This document shows, piece after piece, positions 14,201-25,000 of a stretch of 64,000 bases of DNA. The notes under the pieces are model-generated. The model saw nothing but the letters and a program-made list of their open reading frames with translations, made no database searches and was not told where the DNA came from. The number at the start of each line of letters is the position of its first letter. Positions within the stretch are counted from its first letter, which is position 1. Source of the DNA: Haliotis asinina (taxonomy: Eukaryota > Mollusca > Gastropoda > Lepetellida > Haliotidae). A program made the position numbers and the translations under genes. Location of the stretch: positions 33,965,054-34,029,053 of the forward strand of contig NC_090282.1 of NCBI RefSeq assembly GCF_037392515.1. The letters run 5' to 3'.

Positions 14201-16532
14201 ATGTCGGTAACAGTCCTTCGACCAGTTTATGAACTGGTCCTTAATAGGGTACCACTGAATTTCTAAGAGACTCTCTAGAAAACTGTTAGACGAGAGGGAT
14301 GACTTCCGTTCCTCTTCTACTGCCCTTCTTCCTACACACCTTTTGACGTATACAATATCTACAAGGGTGCATTTGATACGACTGTACCTCAAACAGTTTT
14401 TTTTCTATCCGAGGACTGTTGTAAAGTTGCAGAAGCTGTTACACACATTTAACAAGTCAAGTGACCAAACTGGAGCACAATGTTCCCGTTTTCGTGCAAC
14501 AGCGGTGAAAAGCGAGTAGGCTGGGACTGAATGTTCTAAAGGGTGTAATGTGAGAGATCCATTCCCGGCGTCGAGTAGTATTTAGAAATACTATGACTGT
14601 GTAACCTAATCCCTTAAACCTAACCTTAGCATCACGTGTCGGTGGGACTTTGTCCTTGTGTCTACATTGTGCACCTGATATAATCCTATTATACAAATCA
14701 CTTTGCAACAAAACGTGATGTGCGTGATATGTGATAATGATGTCAGGTAAGGGATCTCCCAACACTTCTCGGACATCAGGGTCAGTTACCATTGTTATGT
14801 GTCTAATATTGCTATACGACTTTCAGTCAAAGGTTGTTCGAGTTTACTAGCTTCAAAGCCTCTGAAACGCTTTGAAAACATTTCCTATTTTGGTTTGCAC
14901 AAAACGTTCTAGAGTTAATTGAGATGAACTGGCTGTCAGGTCACTTACCTCTGCATGTGCTTGTGACGAGTGCCTCCTCTTAGGTAGGACACGTCCACCT
15001 TTTCGTGAAGGCGTTTTTCAAGTAGCCTTACTATTTTAATAGTAATTCAAAACTCCCGTAACTCCAAAACTGTAATAGTAATTACTGCTGTCTAAAGGGG
15101 GAACTAGTCTGAAGATACTTACTAGTATCATTCAGTTCATTGCACTCAACGTATGTGTACAGTTTCATACTGTGCTTACTGACAGATGATCTAGACCGCA
15201 TGCCTTGGTCACATATACCTAATTTTTCAAAGGTCGCCGACCAGTGCGTGGGCATCCGTGGGTTTGACCGATGGTACGACGTGCGATAGAGTTTCGCCCA
15301 CATCTGTGTCGCATCGGTGCAGTTGTCAAAAACAACGTTGATCAGATGATACCCTTCCTGTCACTGGAAAAACGGAAGGCTAACATCGTAAAGCGACTGA
15401 AAGGTCATCTGGTGGGAATCGGCAGGTCATCTGATACGCGGACGGGGGTCCTTCCAAAGTAAACCGAATCGTTATGTTACCGACAAGGGTGCCGCTCGAT
15501 GCCTGCTTTAATATCCTTCGATTCCCGCTCTCTAGAAATGGAGCCCGCCCATTTCGACACAATCCACACTTCAGTAGGCATGAGAAGATAATGCTCCGCC
15601 CCTATCTCTGCCATCAGTGTCTCTAACTTGCTGTATTAGAGACGACGCAACAGCCGAGGGCGGGACTGCTTCTGTCTAGACACCCTCTCTTTCTGCAACA
15701 ACGCTGCCAGAATGACAATCTATCAATGCCGGGTTCTGGCACAGTCCACACGGAGCCGGGCTAGTCTCAGCAACTGTGGTGGGTCAGGCATTCTGACCTT
15801 TGCTCCTCAGTCCATTCAGACATTTATTTATACCCCGGACCAGGCACGTCAAGATTCACGATGTCTGAATGATACCCATGCGGCGCCTGCGCGATGAATG
15901 GCTGGTCATCTTCATACGTAGTTTAATCGTACAGTCTACGAACGGGAACAATCGATTCGCGGCTGCCAACCTTTCTGATATTCGCCGGTGACCATACCGC
16001 ACTGGAAAAATCGTCCGATTCCCTGGCGGCATAGCAGGTGACTTTTGGGTCACCGGTCGGTTGCTGGAAGACGTGCCACAGATCTGTTGTCGATGGGAGC
16101 GTTGACTATTTTCATCAGATTTGTCTACGATGTGTCAACTGGGTCCTTCCGATGTTAAAAACATAGCCGTTGCCCACGGATGATCGTCAAGCTACTCGCC
16201 GTGTATGCCCCAATTTTGCCTCAATTTCTGCCCAGCGTTGCTTTGTAAACTAGTCTTTCATTGCAAAAGTGATTAGACAAACCAGACGTAAACAAAGTAG
16301 GACATAGCAGTGCTGTGTGAGAGCGGTACGTTATCTGACAAGAAACACCGACCCAGTTCATAAATGGAGAAGAACCCGGGTCGATTTTCCACCAACCCAA
16401 ACACTTAAGCAGTAACGAGTTCCAAGCCTCGACCGAATTTTAGCGAAGATGATCTGTATATATACCTGTATTTATGGCAAGAGCTGGAGACAGAATAGCC
16501 AAGAGCAGGACTGCGGGTGTGTGTAAATCCAT
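1069..16532 (-). CDS. Gene D: five-CUB type I transmembrane protein
   Basis: Predicted 714-residue cell-surface protein: signal peptide (1-22), five CUB domains (about 23-146, 147-269, 270-398, 399-520, 521-640), one transmembrane helix (about 648-672) and a 40-residue basic, Ser/Thr-rich tail. Coding exons, 5' to 3': 16466-16532, 13957-14032, 12671-12828, 11704-11841, 11281-11362, 10441-10565, 9083-9244, 8654-8753, 7356-7492, 6685-6834, 6514-6586, 5903-6039, 3990-4145, 3263-3341, 2654-2775, 1671-1829, 1069-1292. The joined length is 2145 nt and stays in frame through all 16 introns. CUB domains are extracellular beta-sandwich binding modules; a ligand cannot be inferred. It is the tandem paralogue of gene C, to which its five CUBs align one to one (D1-D5 with C2-C6), so it lacks the counterpart of C CUB1. 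UTR exons were not identified. Confidence 0.82.
1671..3341 (-). CDS. Gene D CUB5 (membrane-proximal), exons 14-16
   Basis: Exons 3263-3341, 2654-2775 and 1671-1829 encode one CUB module. The first half has TNYPFNYP in place of the usual SPGYP motif. Cys1 and Cys2 are both absent: the position before the core Trp reads IESTW. Cys3 (SVGCSNDY) and Cys4 (GRWCG) remain. The module aligns with CUB6 of gene C and the single CUB of gene B, which lack the same cysteine pair. Confidence 0.82.
2212..2300. repeat. Trinucleotide microsatellite (GCT/ACT)n
   Basis: A run of GCT units with an embedded ACT block and a GAT block. It lies in the intron between exons 15 and 16 of gene D. It creates a poly-Ala/Thr open frame on the plus strand that has no other sign of being a gene. 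Confidence 0.95.
3342..3989. other. Intron between CUB4 and CUB5 of gene D
   Basis: No feature recognised. It is flanked by a minus-strand donor (A|GTATGA at the exon end 3990) and the acceptor of the exon beginning at 3341. Confidence 0.6.
3990..6586 (-). CDS. Gene D CUB4, exons 11-13; second cysteine pair lost
   Basis: Exons 6514-6586, 5903-6039 and 3990-4145. Cys1 (SRCGGS) and Cys2 (HDCHW) are present. The Cys3 position in the stretch before NYLELYDG holds Ser/Thr (NTSTTSNY), and the Cys4 motif reads GRWWG instead of GRWCG. The aligned CUB5 of gene C keeps both cysteines (NTCNSDY, GKWCG). The domain is otherwise in frame with intact splice sites, so this looks like paired loss of one disulfide rather than decay. 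The intron at 4146-5902 shows no recognised element. Confidence 0.8.
6685..8753 (-). CDS. Gene D CUB3, exons 8-10
   Basis: Exons 8654-8753, 7356-7492 and 6685-6834. All four cysteines are visible: SPFCGP, VTCTW, FACDY and LFWCG. The second exon ends in YNG at a phase-1 donor, and the third carries the QSTGSAMT strand shared with CUB4 of gene C. The e1 exon is exactly 100 nt in both genes. The 7493-8653 intron has no recognised element. Confidence 0.83.
8855..8986. repeat. (GTTT)n run followed by degraded SINE fragment
   Basis: A GTTT microsatellite (8855-8885) passes into a diverged piece of the repeat family also seen at 13267-13465 and 26826-27090 (shared blocks such as ATCCCAGCTATAT and GGACCAGAC). 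It lies in the intron between CUB2 and CUB3 of gene D. Confidence 0.6.
9083..11362 (-). CDS. Gene D CUB2, exons 5-7
   Basis: Exons 11281-11362, 10441-10565 and 9083-9244. Motifs are IPSPGYPDSY, Cys1 in DGNC, Cys2 in NLDC, Cys3 in YPQC and Cys4 in GRFCG. This CUB subtype lacks the core Trp after Cys2 (it reads CVIN) and has VEGDYPQC in the second half, as does CUB3 of gene C. The last donor is weak (AAAG|GTTGGT), with a stronger GTAAGG four bases further on that would break the frame. Confidence 0.82.
9388..9915 (+). other. Orphan 175-codon open frame in an intron of gene D
   Basis: This is the longest plus-strand open frame not explained by a repeat. It lies antisense inside the 9245-10440 intron. 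The product is rich in Ile, Leu and Tyr with one hydrophobic stretch (GVILLIVLAMHF) and several Cys. I recognise no domain, signal peptide or promoter. It may be chance or a transposon remnant. Confidence 0.2.
11019..11062. repeat. Mixed GT/GA microsatellite
   Basis: Alternating GTGTGTGT and CAGAGAGAGA blocks in the intron between exons 5 and 6 of gene D. Confidence 0.85.
11704..14032 (-). CDS. Gene D CUB1, exons 2-4
   Basis: Exons 13957-14032, 12671-12828 and 11704-11841. The module opens CGGRLTATSE and NLTSPGFPQTY, with Cys2 in NCTW, Cys3 in TSCTDD and Cys4 in GTFCST. It aligns with CUB2 of gene C (e1 is 76 nt and e3 is 138 nt in both genes), and its e1 closely matches the CUB2 start of gene E. 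The preceding signal exon joins it directly in phase 1, so no CUB equivalent to C CUB1 or E CUB1 lies upstream. The 12829-13956 intron holds a partial copy of exon 3 and a SINE. Confidence 0.83.
12324..12425. repeat. GTGAGTGAG-family repeat, partial copy
   Basis: A diverged short copy, in inverted orientation, of the family at 17030-17760, 20275-20712 and 23770-24030, recognised by the shared block ATATCGTGACTAAAACAAGTT. It lies in the intron between exons 3 and 4 of gene D. Confidence 0.6.
12605..12738. repeat. 134-bp duplicated segment, parent copy
   Basis: This covers the 3' part of gene D exon 3 plus its donor and the start of the next intron. It matches 13634-13767 over 134 bases with about ten mismatches by eye and no length difference. 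Confidence 0.88.
13267..13465 (+). mobile_element. SINE copy (GTGAGTGAG family) with 9-bp target duplication
   Basis: The repeat starts GTGAGTTGAG and contains blocks typical of this family (CTATATGGCG, CTGGACCAGAC, ATGACATGTGTCAA). It is flanked by the perfect direct repeat CAAGATTAG at 13258-13266 and 13466-13474. Compared with the copy at 26826-27090 it lacks the 3' third. It sits in an intron of gene D. Confidence 0.75.
13634..13767 (-). pseudogene. Partial duplicate of gene D exon 3
   Basis: The copy contains the last ~68 nt of exon 3 (13700-13767), its donor and 66 nt of intron, placed about 1 kb upstream in the preceding intron. The exon part stays open in frame and keeps SPTSC and YNGDT with a few substitutions, but it has no 5' half and no obvious acceptor. 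It is probably an inert fragment. Confidence 0.8.
14033..16465. other. Intron 1 of gene D; no recognised gene
   Basis: Possible old transposon debris at about 15200-16200 (higher G+C than its surroundings, many short open frames on both strands), but I could not match it to a family. A minus-strand frame at 14457-14792 (111 codons) has no recognisable domain. No CUB exon was found, so gene D has no equivalent of the first CUB of gene C here. Confidence 0.4.
16466..16532 (-). CDS. Gene D exon 1: signal peptide
   Basis: The start codon at 16530-16532 opens MDLHTPAVLLLAILSPALA, a clean signal peptide ending in an ALA cleavage motif, followed by INT and a phase-1 GTATAT donor. Length (67 nt, 22 codons plus one base) and phase match the signal exons of genes C and E. 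An in-frame ATG 39 codons upstream (16649) would bury the signal sequence, so the inner start is preferred. Confidence 0.85.
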
Positions 16533-17029
16533 TGTGTTCCAAGTTATCGGCGGTATAGTCATATATAGGGCGATTACCGGGTGGCGTATCAGCAGATAAT
16601 GTGTAGGTGTTGCGTTGGTGCGATGCGCCCGTGTACTCGCTGAGAACAAATACCACCCACAACAATGACTGCATGATCACTGCATGATTCATGCTGATTC
16701 CTAACAAGGAGATATTGTTGCTAATCTCACAGTAATAATTGAACCATTCCCGACCATTATGCCATAATAACAAGGCAAACTGTCCTCCTGCGAATTAATT
16801 AAGAAAAAGCACGTGTTCTGTCTTTTCCGTTGAATGCGTGTGAATGACGAAGTTTGCTCAACTGGACACAACACCTTTTTGCAATAGATGTTTTACTCGC
16901 AGCAAAACGTTCCAATGCACGGTATAACTGTGATATGTATTGTAAAATTATTGTGCTCCGGAGGAGGTACGTAAATTCCAGTACAATCATAGAAAATTTA
17001 AACCTACAAAACGTTCCCGGGCATGGCAT

Positions 17030-17760
17030 ATTTATGATATGTATTTTAAAATTATTGTCCGAGAAGGTATGTATAGTCCCAAAACATTCATAGACACGTT
17101 AAACCTACTGCTCTTTCTAATCGTGTAATATATGCTATTTTAATGTATGGCTAGGTTTAATTAAAGTGCTAACAACTGAAGGGACTGTGTAAATGTAGCT
17201 AGGGTACATGCAGGAAGCAAAAGTACTGAAGTCCTCAAGGTCCTAGCATGGTGATCTACCATCAGTTAGAGGCAACACATAGCCTGTTTTATATTGTGTT
17301 GTCATTTCTAGTTAAAATGTTTTAATGTTGGTTACTAATATTAAATTAGAATTTCCCGCATTTCCTGAAGGGGTTTTAATCATCGATTGGGAACAAAATC
17401 TGCTGGATGCATTTATATAAGTCCATTTTGTGAGATACACACTGATGCCTTGAATTAGGAATGCCAAGTGACCATTCGGGACAACCTGATTTGTGTTTCT
17501 GTGTGACCTAACACTCTGGATCTTTGTAAGTCCCCATGGTCCCTTCAGGTGCTGGCGATCTATAGCCGATTTTTATACTGTCTTGTCCGAATTTGAAATC
17601 CAGTTTTAGAGGTAGATGCTAGTTTTACTTAAAAAATACTGTTATATTCCAGTTGGCTTCACTATCCTTAGTTGCCAGGTTTTTATATTGTACGTGTATG
17701 GTGAATTTACAACTTGTTTTAGTCACGAAATGGCTAAACTACTGTCGATGTGATTGTAAA
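17030..17760. repeat. GTGAGTGAG-family interspersed repeat, copy a
   Basis: It shares ordered blocks with 20275-20712, 23770-24030 and 53985-54215: AAGTCCCCATGGTCC, ATGGTGATCTAC, GGCGATCTATAGC, TTTTAGTCACGAAATGGCT. Other copies end in ACTCACTCACTCA. It is non-coding. Confidence 0.7.
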
Positions 17761-18441
17761 TGTCAACACAGGGGCTTGTACTACCGAAAATAATAATTTT
17801 GGATTTATTCGAACGGGAATTTATCTGGCTTTATTTCAGTAAGAATTGCGGCTGTGTATTCCAAAATCTCCCACCCAGAATTCGCCCATAATCGAGAGTG
17901 GGTTGTTTGACAACTTTGTGTGCGTTACATCCCTTTCCTTCTTTATATGTATATGGCTATCAGTGTAGGCTTGTGGGACCCAGGGTTCAGCAATGCAAGC
18001 CCATGTGAATTTTAACTCACTCACTCACTGGATCTTTGTTCACTCGGTTTGTCTGCCCCACCCATTTCTTTTTGTACGCCGCGATATCATCTTCATTATT
18101 GCTGGCTGCCTGAGGCTTGTATTCGGTAAACCACGTAATTCTTCATATGCCCAAGGCAAAAAACTATAATGTCATGAGTACTTTGAAAGCGACGCGCATT
18201 ACATTAGGAAATTCGAATTTCCTGAAAAGCACGACATAAACATGACAGGGTAAAGATTTTGCACTAAATTCTGCTAATGACTTAACACATACCCCCGTAT
18301 TGTTGCAGGGTAGTCAGTATGTCAGTCCCGGGATTGTCTGGCTATACTCCAGTTTAACTGGCCAGTATCACCATAGCTTGCTGCTCAACAACAAACAAAT
18401 AGAGCCATTTCAGTGTTTTCATTCAGTCAAATATCAATATA

Positions 18442-18453
18442 ACACACACACAC

Positions 18454-18495
<42 letters not shown>
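18442..18495. repeat. Compound (AC)n(GA)n microsatellite
   Basis: A short AC run is followed by about 18 GA units. Confidence 0.95.
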
Positions 18496-18496
<1 letters not shown>

Positions 18497-18885
18497 AATG
18501 AATATCACAAGAATAAGCAGATACGATCACATATCCCCTGGTATTTTGGAGGCATTCCTTTGATCGAAAGAACGGCATAGCGTGTATAGTTCAAAGTTCC
18601 GACTCTTGTATTCCAGGCTCTGAAATTACTTGCGCCTCCGTCTTGATCTTGGCCTTTATGGTCACCACCATCTGAATATTCTACAATCATCGAAATCCTC
18701 TATAAAACATATGGAGATCTGGTGGAATAATGCAACACCAGAACTCCGATCGACAAATGAACTAAGCAGTCTTTAATCTGCCCAATGGGCTAATCGGTGT
18801 CTGTGCCTCAAAGTGTTTTTGTTTGGTAACAGCGCTAAGGCCGTGATTTATAATCCTGATTATTTGCTTGACAACCATTCCGTAG

Positions 18886-19025
18886 TCAGGACACAGTCGT
18901 GCTGTTCTTGCCACTTGTTCGTCTTTTCTTAGCAGCTCCACAGATTCCACCTAGTATAGCACTAATAACACCAAGCACTGCCACACAACCTCCTACAATT
19001 ATCCCGGTTTGGTCTGTCGAAGAAG
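18886..19025 (-). CDS. Gene C exon 20: transmembrane helix and tail
   Basis: A phase-1 acceptor (TTGCACAG) leads to SSTDQTG, then a Gly/Ala/Val-rich helix (IIVGGCVAVLGVISAILGG), a stop-transfer AAKKRR and a 15-residue Ser/Thr/Lys tail ending TTVS before TGA (18886-18888). The helix and tail lie in one exon, as in genes B and D. The final TTVS would fit a class I PDZ-binding terminus (S/T-x-V/L/I) only poorly, since Ser is last. Confidence 0.83.
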
Positions 19026-22000
19026 CTGTGCAAGCAAACAAAAGTTCATTCAATATATTTGTCACTATAACGGAACTTTACCTCAGTGTGTTTCATTAGT
19101 GCATACATTATCGGTTCACATTCAAACAGATGACATTAGCGTAATAATATATAGAAAAACATACAAAATTTCATTTCGGAGACTAAACTTAAGTAGAACA
19201 TGGGCCATGGGTCACCGGATACTGATGATGTGAATTTTGTTAGTACAACAGATTGTGAACGTAATGGAAATGGTACCTCCTTGTCACTCCAAAATAATTA
19301 TGTACTTTTATCTTAATGAGTGAGCGATTTGGGTCCTTACATTTAGGTTCCCTGCACTTGCAGTTTACCATTTGGTCATTGCAACTTACCATTAATTCCC
19401 CCGTACTTGACGGTGTACTTGATAATGAATCCTCTGTCGACCACGTGAGAATTCGACTTGAATTTCAGGAACATTAATGATCCTGAACTGGTTTTATTTG
19501 GCTTAGTTCCTCCACACCAACGCCCAAGAGAGGTAGATTTGGAATCAGAGCCTACAGACATAAATTCATTGTTTTGTCCACATGATTTCATGAATACGTT
19601 TTTGATAAAGACATTCAAGATTCCAATGAATTGCCATCTTCATGAACAAATCCCTTTTATCCCTTCTGATTATGATCTACGAATAAGAGATGGAGAGTAC
19701 ACATGCCCATAAGCAATCCTAACGCAAATATTTACGAGAATCAAAGTCAAGTTTCAGCTCCGACAAAAATGAATCAACGACAGAAGTCCATTGTCATCTT
19801 CAAACCAGTTATCTTTATAAGGCACCCATCTCTTGTAAGACGAACGAACGCCCTACCACCGAACACCTCCGTAGGTGGTGGACCATCGTGGATCACTTCG
19901 GTTTGACATGCCTATTACGTGTACACCCAAAACTATCCCTCTTCGACAAGAATGCAATCAATTACGCGCTGTACAATATAGTCCGTTTTGCGAAAAAGGC
20001 GGACCGATGAATTGCAATCCAACTCGAAAACTAATAACATAAAATGAAACGCTGATCATATACTTTGTGAGGTTGTTGCAGACTTTTTGTCCCCAAAATA
20101 TAAAAGTTGTTTAACAGTCTGTCATTAAAATATTAGCCCAGTTCACTGTTTGTTACGAAGGAAAGTAACGATGGTGAACCTCCATTTTGTAAAGGTGGTT
20201 CAAATAAACATCTAAACAAGTCAACGATTACCTTAGCTTAGGGCACTCCCCAACACTTTAGAATAATTCGTTTCCTCCTAAGAGGGTACGTAAGTCCCCA
20301 AACATTCAAAGTACATTAAAACTTTCCACTGTTTTTAATCGTAGCATATGTGTATTTTAAATGTTTTGGCTAGATGTGTCTAACTTGCTAACAGCTGACA
20401 GGATGATGTAAATCCAGCTAGGGTCCATGTAGGAAGCAAATCTACTGTAAGTCCCCATGGTCCATAGTATGGTGATCTACTTTCAGTTGTTGGCGATCAA
20501 TAGCTCATTTTTATACTGCTTTAAACTCAAGTTTTAGAGACAGATGGTAATTTTACTTATACATTACTGTGATATGCTTGTTGGTTTTACTGTCCTTTGT
20601 TGACAGATTTTTATAATTTACGTGTATGTCCGGTGGATTTACAACATGTTTTAGTCACGAAATGACTGAAATATTGCCGATGTGACTTTAAATTTTAACT
20701 CACTCACTCATTTAATATTCGTTGTTCAGTGCAATGAGCCACAATCATAGAAAAAGATAACTTATCAGCCACATTACGATATCGTATATGTAATCGATCG
20801 ATACTTGGATAACTAAGATAATTCACACCTACAGCAAGTATTACTTGCTCGATATTTTTCCGACTACGTCGACGATGAGACGTCAAAGACCTGTCTCAGA
20901 CATCAGTGCAATGGATAAAAATACAAGCTGGTGTGTATATGCAATTAGAACATTACCATCGAAAGCTTCCACATAGTCATTTTGACAGCCAACAGAGCTC
21001 TCTAGTTGCGAGTAGGTAACGTTGATCTCGACCCGATAGTATTCACCTGCATCGATCTTCCAGGTGCGTTCAATGTTGCTTCAATTAAAAAATCACTTAT
21101 CTCAATTGTTTAAAGAAGCTTTGATTTTGTCAAACTGATACAAAGACTCATCAAGACATACTGTTACCCAGTTTCATAAGATTATATTTATGTTACAAAG
21201 AAGTGCGTTCCGGACACGAAATGATCTTGAATCATGATCCAGTTTAAATCACCTTTTAAGGGTACGTTCCTTTCCTGGAACATCTAGAATTTATATTTCT
21301 ATCGACAAATTTAGAATGTATTGTCATAGATTTATAAACAACATACTAAGTTGTGAGAAAGCAAATCTAGACAAAACATGTAAAGGTAAAATGCAGTTAC
21401 TATAATCGTTTTTAAGGAATTCAGACTGGGAATTACATGAAAAGGATTTTCGAGAGAAACTTTTAAACAAACGTGATTAACACATGATATGAGCGAGTTT
21501 CAGCTCTTTACTTGTTATAGTGTTATGCTTGGTTTACATACTCCACCTACACTTACATGACCACTTACCTCGGATAATTAAATGGATAATTTGGGGATGC
21601 AATATATTTAGCAGTATAACTGGCTGAAAGACTCGTCACCCGTGAAGCTGAAACAACGAAAATTTTCAAGTTCTCTAAAGAATTCAGATGTTTAAACGAT
21701 CTCTGTTTAACAATTAATGGGGCCGTAAGGCTTTGTGTTCATTGAAACTGTAAAATATTTGCGTGTGTCACAATTTGACAGATCGCTCTAAATTAGCAGA
21801 ATTAAGTCAAAATGAGTTGGATTTCGTGTCATGACACTCATAAGTATACTTGCATTCATTTACAACCTGAAAAACATGGGGAAATATGTATTTTGAGTGA
21901 AAGTAAATATTTGGGCCAAAATGTTTTCCTCCCATGGACGAGTGTTTTTAAAATCGCTCTCCATCAGCGGAATTAAGTCAAAATGAGTTGAAATTTCTGT

Positions 22001-25000
22001 CGTGATAATCATAAATGTACCTTCATTCATTTACATCCTACAAAACATCTGAAAAGATAAGTTGGGAGTAAAAGGAATATTCTCGCGGATAGTCAAAAAA
22101 CATTTGGCCCATGGGCGAGATCTATTAAACTCGTTCTAAGTTAACGGAATTAATTCGAAATAAGTTGAATTTCGTGTCACGACACTAATAAATATACTTT
22201 CACATATTTAGAAACTGCAAAACAGGGGAAAAGCGTGTATTTTCAGTGAAAGTATGTTTCACCCATGGGCTCGATTTTCTAAAATCGCTGTCAGTTAGCG
22301 GACGGAGTCAAGTCCCAACGGGCTGAAATTTGTGTCATGATACTTATTAACATTTTTTCATTCATTTACAACCTCCAAAACATTCATTCAAAACGAAATT
22401 AAACATTCTCGCCGATGGGCGAGCGAGTTAAAATTTTGAGTTTACGAAAAAACAATGTTTCATTTTTTCATCCTTAGCACATATTCATAACAGCTGCATG
22501 TTTATTTTTGGCAAATCTCTTGTGAAATCAACAGTGCAGAGAGTTTCTGGACTTTTGTGAGTCCAGAATTAAATTGTGACGTGTTCAATCCTTTTACCTG
22601 GGGTTGAAACCCCAGTTTTCATCCACTCACTCACCCATACTCACTCACTCATTCAAATTGACGTACCACCAAAGTGTCCTGCCTTGAGAATCAGTTGTAT
22701 TCCTCTGTATTTGTTCTCTATCCCGGAGTGGAACCATGCGGTGATGGTATGTCCCGAATTGATGAAGCCATCGCTATACTGGCCGCACCACTTCCCGATG
22801 CTTGTTGAACTCATGTTGCTAAAACTGCCTGTAGGTACTTATATGGGTCATACATACATTTGGAAAATATAGGTGTAAATACAAATGACAAGTTTGCGCA
22901 TATAGTATTTTAAATTGCTTGTCAGTTTGTTTAATACGTGGATATTCCCTAGTAGTCACAACTTGAACACGTGTACATAAACGTTTTGTTATTAGAAAAA
23001 TACAAAACAAATTGTAAAGTTAATCTAACAACATAATGTTAAGGTCACACCTAACAATCGTCATGTTTGTGCAATGGTGCCGCATTCAGTGACGTCCTAC
23101 GTAGATGTCGGTGACCTATAGCTGACGGAGTCTTGATCTGGCCAACCAGTATACGTACTGTCGTGTTCTTTTTGTGGGCTATATTATATGCCGTCGGGAT
23201 AGAATGTCTCTCAAGCGAGGATGCAAGCAAACAATTGGATACCTTATGTCGAATTGTATGAATTGCTGGTAGTTGGGCACCAAGTCTATCGCAGAATTCC
23301 TAGAGGTGTACAATACTTAGGCAAGGGCGGCACTGCATTCAGCAGAATCTCAAAGTAAACTTACCATTGTAAAATTCCACATAATCCGAGTTACATGTAT
23401 TGGGTGGAGGCATTGGTTTAACATTCGGATTTAAATTTGTCATGTTGACGTAGATGGTCATGCTGGTGGGTGCATGTATTGTCCAGCGGCAATCTTGCGA
23501 ACTGGAATTTAGACAACCATTCATCAATGCATCATCAGTGTTCCATGCCCATTATAGAATACTTTTATTATTATTGGATATTGATAAAACGCACATATCC
23601 AGGAAACTAGTGCTTGCTCACGGCGCGGACGTATTGTCTATCTTGTTGGTACATGATTATCCTTCAGTTATCATTTAGCTTTCCTCGTTTTAATGGCGAA
23701 AATTATTTCTACTATTGTTCACACCTTTTCGGTTTTGTACCTTGTTCATTATGCAGACTTACTTAACTGAATATGGATCTGTCCCTACTATGGTTATCAA
23801 CTTTCAGCTTTAGGCGATCTATATAGCCCATTGTTATACTGTCGTGTCCGAATCTGAAATCCTACTTTAGAGATAGATGCTAGTAATACTTCAAACGTAC
23901 TGTGACATACGTTTTGGCTTTACTGTCCTTCTTTGACAGTTTTTTTTTATAATTTACATGTATGTTTGGTGGATTAACAACTTGTTGTAGTCACGATATG
24001 GCTGAAATATTTCACCTCACTAACTCACTCAGTGAATATGGATCTCAAGTGTATATTATGGAGCTATGCTCCCGAGGAGTAGCTTGGCCACTAAGGTGAT
24101 TAACCTTGAAGTTGGAAAGACTCCCTTATTTGTCATACAAACGAACACAAAACCTTACAACTGAACAGTCGACACTGGAATTAAAAATGACATTTCTGAT
24201 AAGAGATTCAAACTCCAGTACAGTACACTGCCTTATTTTGACTTGTGGATACGTGTCAATGTTTGTTCGGATGATTAACTAGCGTCTGCGTCTGTTTGCG
24301 ATAAGTGACTCTTGTGAGGCACCTTTTGGCACCTAAAGATTCTGCTTGATAGCATTTTATGAACGCATAATTAGTGGTGAGGTATTTTAATTCTTCCTTA
24401 CTTTTGATACGGCCCTGTCAAGGTTCTTGCAACACCCGTCGTAATATTTACTGTCCCTCCACATCTGTACGTCTCTGAAAGAGCGTCATGAACAATTTTA
24501 CATTTTAACTGCATCACTATGATTACAGTCGGATTATGTCAGTGTGCACATAACAAACGGGATGATGATTGAAAGGGGAACTACGTCTCCGAAGGTTAGA
24601 TATGATTAACCTTTGACCTAGAGAAACTTTTAGCTGTTTTCGAAGGTCAGATATGATTAACCTTTGACCTTGAGAAACTTTTAGCTGTTTTCGAAGGTCA
24701 GATATGATTAACCTTTGACCTTGAGAAACTTTTAGCTATTTTTGAAGGTCAGATATGATTAACCTTTGCCCCTGAGAAACTTTTAGCTGTTTTCGAAGGT
24801 CAGATATGATTAACCTTTGACCTTGTTTTATGTAATGAATTGCTTTCACGCAGAAACAGCTTAAATGAGTTGAATTAGAATGGGTATAACTGTACTGTGT
24901 TTGGCGAATGGGGGATACTGTATTGTGTTTGGCGAATGGGGGGCGTAAACCGGTGTCTTTTAGACATAAACTATAGCCGTTAAATTTGCGGCTATATAAC

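Larger units (their letters stand above)
16533..18885. other. Intergenic between gene D start and gene C stop
   Basis: Holds the promoter region of gene D (no clear TATA box seen), a large GTGAGTGAG-family repeat at 17030-17760 and a microsatellite at 18442-18495. A minus-strand frame at 18505-18690 looks mildly protein-like but has no recognised domain; it may lie in the 3' UTR of gene C. Confidence 0.5.

Noticed and set aside
15200-16200. Possible transposase gene in intron 1 of gene D
   Set aside because: A weak resemblance to the helix-turn-helix part of Tc1-like proteins was considered, but no catalytic block or terminal repeat could be found.
16405-16773. 122-codon minus-strand frame overlapping the signal exon of gene D
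   Set aside because: Another frame of the same strand. The signal peptide frame matches the exon length, phase and donor of paralogues.
18505-18690. Extra coding exon downstream of gene C
   Set aside because: The frame looks mildly protein-like, but it lies beyond the stop codon and matches neither CUB nor tail. Without transcripts it is at most 3' UTR.
24591-24827. CRISPR-like array
   Set aside because: The units are contiguous identical 51-mers without variable spacers, in eukaryotic intron DNA. It is a minisatellite.
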